From: Capronia americana
Lineage: Eukaryota; Ascomycota; Eurotiomycetes; Chaetothyriales; Herpotrichiellaceae
Length of the DNA stretch: 64,000 nucleotides
Assembly (NCBI GenBank): GCA_016110215.1
Contig: JADWQD010000003.1
Coordinates: forward strand, 2,914,001 to 2,978,000
Direction: 5' to 3'
The translations under genes were made by a program, and so were the position numbers. The notes under the pieces were generated by a model. It ran no database searches. It saw only the letters and a list, made by a program, of their open reading frames with translations, and was not told where the DNA came from. Position 1 is the first letter of the stretch, and each line of letters starts with the position of its first letter. This document shows, one piece after another, positions 55,093-64,000 of this stretch.

Positions 55093-55760
55093 CAACATCA
55101 AGCATCATAGTCCTACTGTATTGAGATTTAGGATTGCGAAGGGCCTGAGCTGATCGTCCATGCTAGTACTTGTGTAGGTGCTTGGGCACCTATTGGCACC
55201 TAATTGGGTACCACCCATTGGGAGGTGATTGGGCGTTCACGCTAGCGTTTAGGGCATCCCCAATGATGTCAGCCGCTTCAGATTTCGGCGCTACTGTCTG
55301 TGTGACTAAATTCGCACCTCCACAGCGTATTCTATTCTCATCCAAACCTCATCTCCCGGAGCATACGGAGAAACAACATCTCGATTTTGCTGCTTTGCAT
55401 TGCATTGCCTTGACGCTGAGAAGACTTCAAGCACGACCCCGCCGTGGCTTCCTTTGGTGCCTGTAAGAGGCCCGCTCTGGCCATGAACGCTATTTGATGG
55501 GCGGTGAATCTCATCCATCGGCCTACCAATCCTTACAGGCTAGTACGAGTAAGACCCTGATCGGAGTTCCGTGATACCTCAGATTTGAGGAAGCAGTGGC
55601 GAACATACGCGTTCGTAAACTGTGAGGTTCTGAGAGAGGTAAAGCTCAGACCCAGCCACGGCTTCATAAAGCCCCTCCTCATCCTCACGTTCCAGTCCTG
55701 CTTGCAGAGTTCACGCCACCCGTTTCCCCGTTGTTGCCATTTGTCCTCAGCCTTGCTATA
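55093..55760. other. Intergenic region upstream of glucoamylase
   Basis: 668 bases; contains the glucoamylase promoter. No supported gene. Confidence 0.5.
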
Positions 55761-57789
55761 ATGCTGTGGCTATCACCAGCATTGCTGGCTTCGACCCTCC
55801 TGGCCCTGGGGGCAGCCTCACCGACCGTGTTGCCAAGTGTCGAGAGACGACAAGGCACAGATGCCCTCTCTGCATTTATCACACAAGAGCAGGCCATCTC
55901 TATCGAAGGTGTTTTATCCAATATTGGCGGCCTGAACTCCAGTTTGGTGGATGGTGCCAGTCCAGGTGCCGTCGTGGCGTCCCCCTCAACGGTCAATCCA
56001 GACTATTTCTACACATGGACTCGAGATTCAGCCTTGACATATACCATGCTCATCGATGAGCTGATCTTCGGCAACCTGACATTGCGGAAGACCATTGAAG
56101 ACTATACCACTGCTCAAGCCGTCTTGCAGACTGTCACTAACCCATCCGGGTCGCTGTGGCCGGCTGGAGACGGGCTCGGAGAACCCAAGTTCTACACCAA
56201 TCTGACCAGGTACGATGGGACATGGGGGCGACCACAACGCGACGGACCGGCGTTGAGAGCCATTGCCTTCATGACACTCGCGCCTGTTCTGTTCCAACTG
56301 AACGAAACAGACCTGTACAAACAGATTTACTGGCCCCTTGTTCTTAACGATTTGAGATATGTTGGCCAATATTGGAATCAGGTAAGGAATGAACCATCCT
56401 GTTGTCCGGGTCTTTCAGAGTCGAGTCCTGAGCTGACGGCCCACAATATTAACAGACTGGCTACGATTTGTGGGAAGAAGTCCATGGGTCGTCCTTCTTT
56501 ACTATTGCGAACCAGCATAAGGCTCTCGTCCAGGGTGCCCTCCTTGCCCAACAGCTGAACACAACCTGCGGGCCATGTGCCCAAGCACCACAACTGCTTT
56601 GCTTCTTGCAAAACAACTTCTGGAATGCTTCAGGGGGATACCTTACTGCTAACATCAATGCCAACCAAGTGGTGCGTAGCGGGATCAACTCGGATCCTAT
56701 ACTAGCCAGCATTTCGGTCTTTGACGCGAATGCTACGTGCGACGCCGGAGGTAAGCAAATGCCAATCCGCAGCCATTTCCCACGTTGATTGCTTGAGAGC
56801 CCTTTCCCTGACAGACTTGTCTAGACTTTCAACCATGCAACCCCAAAGTGCTTGCAACGCACAAGGCCCTGGTCGACAGCTTCAGAACCCTGTATCCAAT
56901 TAACAACAACGCATCCGCCCCGAACGCTGTCTTGGTCGGCAGATACCCCGAGGACACATACTACGGGGGCAACCCCTGGCCACTGTGCACGTTTGCCGCA
57001 GCAGAGGTGCTCTACGATGCCGTCCACCAGATAAACCGCACCGGGACATTGACAGTTGACAACGACAGCCTCGCCTTCTTCCAGGACTTATCCCCGAACA
57101 TCACGGCAGGAAACTACACTGGCGCCGCCCTAACCGGCATACTGGCCAACATGACGACATATGCTGATGGCTTTGTTTCGGCGGTGCAGCATTTCCTGCC
57201 CCCGAACGGCAGTATTTCGGAGCAGTTCAACCGCACGACGGGCGAATCGACCTCGGCGTCGAAATTGACGTGGTCTTTCGCTTCCTTTGTCACCATGGCT
57301 CGCCGTCGAGCAGGACAATATCCCAACTCATGGGGTGCGTGGCATGCGTTGGCCAACACGAACCTGACTGCCGGGCAATGTCGCGCGACTAGCTTCAACG
57401 CCACGGGAGCTTATACGCCGGCCCTCGCAGCTGGGGCTCCAAATATCACGAAGGACTGTTCCTCCGAGGTCATCTTCAGCGTCAATGCTTCGACGCAATT
57501 CGGACAGAATGTGTACATTCTCGGCAATGTCACGAAACTCGGCGGGGCCCTTAATGACGCGGACAACATCATCTTGCCGCTCAATACGGGGAATATCACA
57601 TCGAACCTCCCGCAGTGGTATCTTGACATCTGGCTCCGTGCCGGCCAGACAGTGGGGTATCAGTATGTTTTGCAGAATGGGAGTAACTGGGTCTTTGAAC
57701 AAGGACCTGTGAGGACAGTAAGGGTGCCTGCGTGCGGAAGCGGGCGGCCGGTTCGGACGAGCGATTCTTTCAGGTTTCCTTCTTCTTAG
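55761..57789 (+). CDS. Secreted glucoamylase, GH15 with C-terminal CBM20-like domain, 626 aa
   Basis: Three exons: 55761-56381, 56456-56750 and 56825-57789, both introns 74 nt. A signal peptide (MLWLSPALLASTLLALGAAS) is followed by a short propeptide ending RR. The catalytic domain has NPDYFYTWTRDSALTYTMLI, LWPAGDGLGEPKFYTNLTRY, the acid in TGYDLWEEVHGSSFFTIANQ (about Glu214), GRYPEDTYYGGNPWPLCT and the base in GSISEQFNRTTGE (about Glu438) before LTWSFASF. Many NxT/S sites suggest glycosylation. A very short linker leads to CBM20 (SEVIFSVNASTQFGQNVYIL, GNVTKLGGALND, YLDIWLRAGQTVGYQYVL). The enzyme releases glucose from starch ends outside the cell. In the binding domain the usual LGxW tryptophan is alanine. 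Confidence 0.95.
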
Positions 57790-58928
57790 GTAGGAGAGCA
57801 CGAGCATGACGGTGACCAGCTGGTCTCGTGGAGAAACGAAAACGGCGTGATTCAGAAGGGTCTGTACACGGTCAGGCAGAATTGCAGAGCCATATTGTAG
57901 GTGTCCTACATGCCTGTCCGTGAAGAACTCTGACTATCCGAAAAGTTGAAGTAGCCATGATGCGGAGCATTGGTGTATACGCATGCATGGATCACAGATA
58001 TACCGGTGCAGTAGTGAAATCACGAAGCATGTTGACGACCAGACGGACGGACTTGGGCTCAATAAGCAAATTGATCAAGGGTTTCCAAACGCCAAGCGTG
58101 ATCATTCTAGATTAATTGCCTCCAACGTGAAAAACATGAAGGTGGAAAAGGGCGTTCAGTGGCTGGTACTGTAGAATCAGAGCACAGACTCAGGCCGATC
58201 GAAAACGCTGGAGGCGGGGCTGGCCCAGAGGTGGCGCCCTGTTCAGGTGAAAGAGAGATGAGATCAACTTGAGAACTCAAGGTGCGCAACCCGGTCTTTC
58301 GTCTTTCGTCTTTCATCTTTGATGCTGGTGTGGAAGCAGTGAGTTGAAAGAGCAAAGAGAGCAAAGTTTGAGGTCAGTATTGGAAAGCCGCTAGCCCCTC
58401 AGTGCAAGTAGAATCTCACGTCGTTTGCTTGGTGGGCAGCATCCCCGGGGTTCTCTTTGTGGCAATCCAGCAAACCTGAGCCAAATGTCTCTTGTTCTTC
58501 CCCTCTCTATTGGTGTTTGTGGTATGTAGCGCAGCGGTGAATGACACAAAGTGAAGTGCCGGGGGCAACATGCGATCGCTGTGCTGCCTTTGAGCGACTT
58601 TTTAGAATTTAATTCCGTCCGAACCACCCAAGGCTCACTTCTCCTTCATCACCACCACCACAACTTCGACCCTTATCCTACCGCCTCAGCCACCCATCGG
58701 CCTACCCCATCATCCTCCCTACCACGGCGCACTTCTCGTAGGGGCGCTATTCATCAAGAGATTCGTCCTGCATCGGCAACAAAGGTTCGTTTCCCGCTCG
58801 GTCTGCCACTCTCTGCCTTTTCATTTCTGAAGTTGCGACGCCCACTAACTCCGACGCGCTCTTTTCCAGCCTTACGCCACTTGATTCCCCTTTGAAACCC
58901 TCAACCGCCCACCTTTCTCTCAACCAAA
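57790..58928. other. Intergenic region and SUMO leader
   Basis: A probable leader intron of the SUMO gene runs from GTTCGT at 58785 to TTTTCCAG at 58869 with CACTAACTCC as branch region. The rest shows no supported gene. Confidence 0.55.
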
Positions 58929-59313
58929 ATGTCAGACGCAGGCCAGGGCTCGCCGAACGGCGCAGGCGGGGACGCGGCACAAAACGCAGCTGGAAACGAA
59001 CATCTCAACATCAAGGTGACGGACGGCAACAACGAGGTGTTTTTCAAGATCAAGAAGAGCACAAAGCTGGAGAAACTCATGAAGGCCTTCTGCGAGAGGC
59101 AAGGGAAGGACCCCAAAACGGCCAGGTTTCTATTCGAGGGCCAGAAGGTACAGACAGGTGACACGCCAGATTCGGTCAGTTGATTGTCCTCTCCACCTTA
59201 TCTATGAGTCAAAGGAGATGAGCGGTGATGCTGACGACAGATTCCACCAGCTCGAGATGCAAGACGGCGACTCTATCGAGGTCCATCAGGAACAGATTGG
59301 TGGATCGGCCTGA
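58929..59313 (+). CDS. smt3: SUMO (Smt3-like ubiquitin-like modifier), 102 aa
   Basis: Two exons, 58929-59174 and 59251-59313, separated by a 76-nt intron. The acceptor is the CCACCAG before CTCGAG, because it alone gives the conserved junction GDTPDSLEMQDGDSIEVHQE. The N-terminal 22 residues are a disordered tail rich in G, N and A. The fold reads HLNIKVTDGNNEVFFKIKKS, TKLEKLMKAFCERQGKDPKT, ARFLFEGQKV. It ends EQIGGSA, so maturation would remove two residues after the double glycine. SUMO is attached to lysines of many nuclear proteins. Confidence 0.96.
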
Positions 59314-61361
59314 CGAAATCGAGCATGGGATGGTTTTTTGCTTTTTTTCCGGGGAACTGACGAGGATTATGCTGGAGACAAGAGACCATGACCATGATCG
59401 TGACCGCGACAAGAGCGGGATCGGGACCGGGACAGGGACGCAGAGAACGCGGCGACATTATGTTCGACACGAAGAAAATACCTTTTGTATCAGGACGACA
59501 TGAGGGTGCTTCGTCTATTGAGCATTTTACAATGGCATATTGTCTCACGCGGAGAGATTACTGTATCAAGGCGTCTATTGGGCGCGAACAGGCGGCATTA
59601 GCTCAAGACTCGGCGTGCAACAGGTTCTTGATTCCCTTGCAGTTCGCTTGCTCGCCGCCCTCTTGCACTGGTTTACATGCTGTCCTCCTCGCGTCGCTCG
59701 AATCTACGACATACGTTGGGTCTAATTCTGACCAGCTGGCTGAGGACGTACAACCCCCCTTCTCAGCCCACCCAGCGAAGGAGGACCCACCACTAGTGCG
59801 GGACGAGGCTAGTAGTTCGGGCCTTTATCACGCTCACATTAAACAACGCCTGAACGCGCGGCGACTGTCAAGTCAGTGTGGAAATTCCAGGAGTTGACTC
59901 AAACTGCCCAGGACAACGGCCGATGGTCGCTGAAGGAGCGCGGCTCTCGTTTTTGGCTACGGTTTCCTCGCAACGCCTCGCTCTTGTCTGGGTTCTCTCG
60001 ATCCTCATCGGCCAGGTGTGCGTGCCAGACGCCTCTGTGCAAGAAACTGACTCGAGGACGAATAATGCCACTATGCTCGTGGTCCGCGAGCCGCCATGAC
60101 CGGGGAGGTTCGCTCTATGGCCATCATGCGCCTCGTTTTGCTGTCACGGGGCCAATAGAAAGGCAAGCCTGCCTTCGAGGCGGTCTTGAGGAGGTATGTA
60201 CTGTATGTAGAAAGTGCATGCATGCATCCAGCCGACCTGACCTGGCGGAGGAGCTTTGTCGTGCGTGGCTTTTTTTTTTTTACAAGGTGATAAAGAGAGA
60301 GAACCGCTTCTTCTCATTAAGCGTCCAGAGGAGTGAGTCTTGAGTCTCTGGCGAACTCGCGGGCCATCATCTCTCGCAAATGACATGACCCGCTCTCGCA
60401 GAGGTTACAGCAAGTGGAGTGGCAAGTGTTCTTTCGCTAAAAGCAAGTCTACAAGGAGTCTACGAGTCCACCACCTCATGCAACTTGAGTGGTCTGGATA
60501 GCTCATAACTAGAGCCGAGTTTTCTGTTGCCATCCCGTTGACTTTGGGCGCAGCTTATTTATACTCGCTCAATGGAAGGATGACCTTGGGTCACGTCACT
60601 TGGTGAGATCGTTGTCCATTCGAGGAGGACCAGCATGTAGCGGGGCAACTGCTTTTGCTTTTGCTTGCTTGACTTTCGTCCCGTGGCCTACGACCACGAT
60701 TATCATGGTATCAAGACAACTTTGATCTTCATCAAGTATGGCCATCAAGTATGAGCCGGCTCTACTTGGCCGGCAGGTCATTATCACCCCCTCGAACCGT
60801 GTAGCACAACTCGCACCCGAATACAGAACAGGCGGCCGTACCTGATATTCATGTTAGTGGGATGCCATGCGTGCTCGAGAGCAGGTTTGGCGCTTGGGCT
60901 TGCTTCCCATTGCTGGAGTGGTCGTCGTCATCTTGCTTATCAGGAGACGATTAGAATGCAACTTTTGGAGTGCTGCCACGGGAGCAATAGAGCAACGCTG
61001 CATAGTGCCACCGACTAGACATCGCTTTGCCATGATCGTGACCTGACCGTGACCATTAACCCGCACGCTTGCTCAGTTATGTGGATGGGGATCTCAGGTG
61101 AACTGCAAGAGTTGCTAGCGTGAGCTCAATTCCTATCTGAAACTATGCTGCCCTCTCGCCTGCATGACAATGTGCAACGCTTCGCTTTGCAATAAGCAAC
61201 ATAAGAGATCTGTTCTCCTCGGGGGGTGAGTGCTTCCAACAAAACCAATCAATGGCCTCATCTCTCCTAGTGGCATAGTACGTGACCATGCCTTCACTCC
61301 TTCACTCCACCTACGCAAACACTGGACAAGCCGGCTGCTTCGCTCAGACACGGGTGCACAT
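59314..61361. other. 2-kb region without a supported gene
   Basis: 3' flanks of SUMO and beta-tubulin. It includes an 11-13 base T run near 60270. Frames of up to 169 codons (59388-59897, 59876-60343) lack start context and domains. Confidence 0.5.
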
Positions 61362-63124
61362 CTAAGCTTCCTCCTCAAGAGGAGCCTCTTCTTCACCATA
61401 TTCCTCCTCCCCTTCGGAGATGCTAGCATCCTGGTACTGTTGGTATTCGGAGACGAGATCATTCATGTTCGACTCGGCCTCAGTGAATTCCATCTCATCC
61501 ATACCCTCACCAGTGTACCAATGCAAGAAAGCCTTTCGTCTGAACATGGCGGTGAACTGGTCACCAACGCGCTTGAAGAGTTCTTGGATAGAGGTAGAGT
61601 TGCCAACGAAAGTCGACGACATCTTTAGGCCACGGGGTGGGATAGAGCACAGAGCAGTCTGGACGTTGTTGGGGATCCACTCGACGAAGTAAGAGTTATT
61701 CTTGTTCTGGACATTGCGCATCTGGTCCTCGACTTCCTTCATGCTGACCTTGCCCCGGAAGATAGCAGAGCAAGTGAGGTAGCGACCGTTTCTGAAGTCA
61801 GACGCAGCCATCATGTTCTTCGGGTCGAACATCTGTTGTGTGAGCTCGGGGACGGTTACGGCGCGGAAGGAGTGGGCACCGCGGCTGGTGAGAGGCGCGA
61901 AGCCGACCATGAAGAAGTGCAGACGAGGGAAGGGAACCATGTTGACTGCAAGTTTCCGGAGATCGGAGTTGAGTTGACCTGGGAATCGCAGGCAAGTGGT
62001 GACACCAGACATGACCGCGGAGACAAGGTGGTTCAGGTCACCATACGAGGGATTCGACAGCTTGAGGGTGCGCATGCAGATGTCATAGAGAGCCTGGACA
62101 TGTCAGTGCAGGCCAAGGTGTGAGTGTGACAGACCATACCTCGTTGTCAATGCAGAAAGTCTCATCGGAGTTCTCGACTAGCTGATGAACGGAAAGGGTG
62201 GCATTGTATGGCTCAACGACAGTATCGGACACCTTGGGGGACGGGACGACGGAGAAAGTGGCCATCATCCGGTCGGGGAACTCCTCGCGGATCTTCGAGA
62301 TCAACAACGTACCCATACCGGCACCGGTACCACCACCGAGCGAGTGGGTGATCTGGAAACCTTGAAGGCAGTCGCAGCTCTCGGCTTCACGTCGGACGAC
62401 ATCGAGGACCTGGTCAACGAGCTCAGCGCCCTCAGTGTAGTGACCCTTGGCCCAGTTGTTTCCTGCAATGATGTGTTACTTATGTGTCCTTTTTCAACTG
62501 TTTTCAACGTGTTTCTCTTACCAGCACCGCTCTGGCCGAAGACGAAGTTGTCGGGACGGAAGAGTTGACCGAAGGGACCGGCTCGAACGGCGTCCATGGT
62601 ACCAGGCTCGAGATCGACGAGGACAGCACGGGGGACATATTTGTTGCCAGATGCCTAGGTCACGTCAACTGATTGATTGATCGAGCTAAGAAGGAGGTCG
62701 ACGTACCTCGTTGAAGTAGACGTTCATGCGCTCAAGCTGAAGGTCTGATGTGCCATTGTAGCTGAGGTTCGAGTCAATTTCAAAGTCCATGCTACTAGAA
62801 GGTTCGTACATACACTCCAGAGCCGTCAAGGCCATGTTCGCCAGAGATGATTTGCCTATCGAGGTGTTAGGATTGGGTGGGTCACGCGTCTCGCGGTGTG
62901 TGCGTACCAGAAGGCAGCACCGATTTGGTTACCCTGAGATTTTGTCAGACTTGGAGAACGATGAGGCCGTCGAGGCAGAGAAAACTTACGCATTGGCCGG
63001 TCTGAAGGTGAACCTGTTTGTGATGGACATGTCAGTTGTTGCTTGCTCAATGGTGGGGTCGAGGGCAAGGATCCAAGGGGTACGCAGGCGATCGGACGCG
63101 TATCGTACTCACAATTTCACGCAT
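61362..63124 (-). CDS. Beta-tubulin, 448 aa
   Basis: Eight exons: 63124-63113, 63013-62990, 62933-62908, 62855-62814, 62761-62707, 62654-62522, 62462-62140 and 62093-61362. The first exon codes only MREI; the string of tiny 5' exons is typical of filamentous ascomycete beta-tubulin. The protein has [20 protein letters not shown], the GTP-binding [20 protein letters not shown], the tail [15 protein letters not shown] and the usual 448-residue length. Beta-tubulin pairs with alpha-tubulin to build microtubules. Residues tied to benzimidazole fungicide resistance carry the sensitive-type amino acids: H6, Y50, F167, E198 and F200. Sensitivity itself is inference. The 3' end of the P5C dehydrogenase gene lies 463 bases upstream on the same strand. 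Confidence 0.98.
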
Positions 63125-63587
63125 CTTGACTAACTGACGACTGGATTGAGGATAAGATGAGAGTCTCGCGGAGTGAGGAAGATGAGGGCGAAGCTGCAGC
63201 AAAGAAGAGATCTCCAGGAGACAGGGCGGTGGTGAGGTGTCGTTGTGGTTAGGGACAGAGACTTGAGAAATCCGCCGTCAACAAACTTGAAGGCTTTGGG
63301 CAGTGGAAGTGGACCGCCAAGCGGCTAATTATCATATCGGCGCAAATCAGCGGTGAAGAAGCCGCTAAGTACACATTGTCACGCTTTCCCTCTTTGAGCG
63401 CCGCGGCAACACAAGCGACGCGTGAAGACCGAATTCGCACCACAACAAGCAAGGTCAAGGTGAGCGAATATTCATTATGCTGTGAGTTTATTTGTACTTT
63501 TGTCTTCGATGAATTCACTCTCCTTTATCGCTGTCTGTGCCATAGATATGCTGGGTATCGTTCAAAGGAATCCCGTGCCTGTTCCGC
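63125..63587. other. Intergenic region, beta-tubulin promoter
   Basis: 463 bases between the P5C dehydrogenase stop and the beta-tubulin start; no gene. Confidence 0.5.
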
Positions 63588-64000
63588 CTACAACTCGTTT
63601 GAAGGGTATTCAACCTTGGTGGTTGGCAGCGTCTCCTCTTTCATCGACCTCATGCTAACAAACCGCGACAAGATGGCTGCTGATCCAGCTTTGTCATTGG
63701 TACCTGAAGCCCGTGCACCTCCAAACGGTTGTTGTCCGACCACGGCGCCTGTGCTGATTGTTAGCCAACAAGCTGACTACACCTTGGACATGGGGCACTT
63801 ACCTGTACTCTTGCAATTGATATAGTAGTTGCCGGCCGCATTTCTTAGCGCTTCCTCGGCGTACCTGATGGCAGCGCGATCCTGGGCAAACACGGCTCCG
63901 GTCAAGCCATACTCCGACGTGCTGTCAACCAGCTCACACGCCTTCTCGAATGCATCTGGCGCTGAGTCGTCGTAGACATACGCCGTCAAGATTGGTCCAA
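63588..64000 (-). CDS. Delta-1-pyrroline-5-carboxylate dehydrogenase, 3' part
   Basis: Two exons seen, 64000-63803 and 63748-63588; the 5' part lies beyond the right edge. Intron 63802-63749 (54 nt, GTAAGT...GCACAG) joins KSTG to GAVVGQQPFGGARASGTNDK. The visible sequence GPILTAYVYDDSAPDAFEKA, YGLTGAVFAQDRAAIRYAEE and AAGNYYINCKSTG is the C-terminal part of the proline-catabolic aldehyde dehydrogenase family; the catalytic cysteine lies upstream, outside the window. The enzyme oxidises glutamate semialdehyde to glutamate in mitochondria. The family usually has INDKSTG, here INCKSTG, so one residue differs. Fungal homologues are named prnC or put2. Confidence 0.93.

Noticed and set aside
59388..60343. 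Two overlapping frames of 155-169 codons after SUMO
   Set aside because: Mixed composition, no motif, and they interrupt each other; not supported.
1..64000. Transposons, CRISPR arrays, viral genes or toxin genes
   Set aside because: No transposase, reverse transcriptase, integrase, viral or toxin-like frame and no long terminal or inverted repeats were recognised by eye; a repeat search was not possible.

Overview
The window is nuclear DNA of a filamentous ascomycete (Pezizomycotina). Most genes carry short introns of about 45-100 nt with GT...AG ends, many with a CTAAC-like branch site. There are three Zn2Cys6 regulators, a Clr5-domain protein, a starch-degrading glucoamylase, and typical single-copy fungal housekeeping genes (beta-tubulin, SUMO, RPL9, RHO3, GPN1, CWF19, RSM22, RRN6, BCKDH-E2). 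The sequence does not settle the class; Dothideomycetes and Eurotiomycetes are both possible. All exon boundaries given here were worked out by hand from splice signals, reading-frame continuity and recognisable protein motifs.

Layout. 1-8.7 kb is accessory: the 3' end of an EasF/EgtD-type methyltransferase, a small conserved membrane protein, a divergent class II aldolase/adducin protein, a Zn2Cys6 regulator divergent from the aldolase, and a FAD oxidoreductase-Rieske fusion with a mitochondrial-type leader. 10.2-14 kb holds a six-exon Zn2Cys6 regulator converging on an atypical G-protein alpha subunit. 15-20 kb is housekeeping: CWF19-like splicing factor and GPN1 GTPase from one divergent promoter, then RPL9. 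21-22.8 kb is a Zn2Cys6/DUF3425 regulator. 24.5-34.2 kb carries RHO3, an FMN split-barrel protein, a NIPSNAP protein, a membrane-anchored PLL-like beta-propeller and the mitochondrial ribosome factor RSM22. 35-42.6 kb has a six-pass membrane protein, the BCKDH E2 subunit, a PI-PLC X-domain protein and a PRISE-like reductase. An intron-containing tRNA-Met(CAT) lies at 43.4 kb. 44.3-48.6 kb has RRN6 and a small conserved protein. 49.3-52.5 kb is a convergent pair, a 2-oxoglutarate/Fe(II) oxygenase and a free-standing adenylation enzyme, a possible minimal secondary-metabolite locus. 53.4-57.8 kb has a Clr5 protein and a secreted GH15 glucoamylase with CBM20. 58.9-64 kb has SUMO, beta-tubulin and the 3' end of delta-1-pyrroline-5-carboxylate dehydrogenase, which runs off the right edge.

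I see no mobile element, CRISPR or other clearly new defence-type system. The least ordinary loci are the oxygenase/adenylation pair, the atypical G-alpha with its uncertain C-terminus, the membrane-anchored lectin-like propeller, the aldolase that lacks usual metal-site residues, and the tandem duplication of the tRNA-Met 3' tail.
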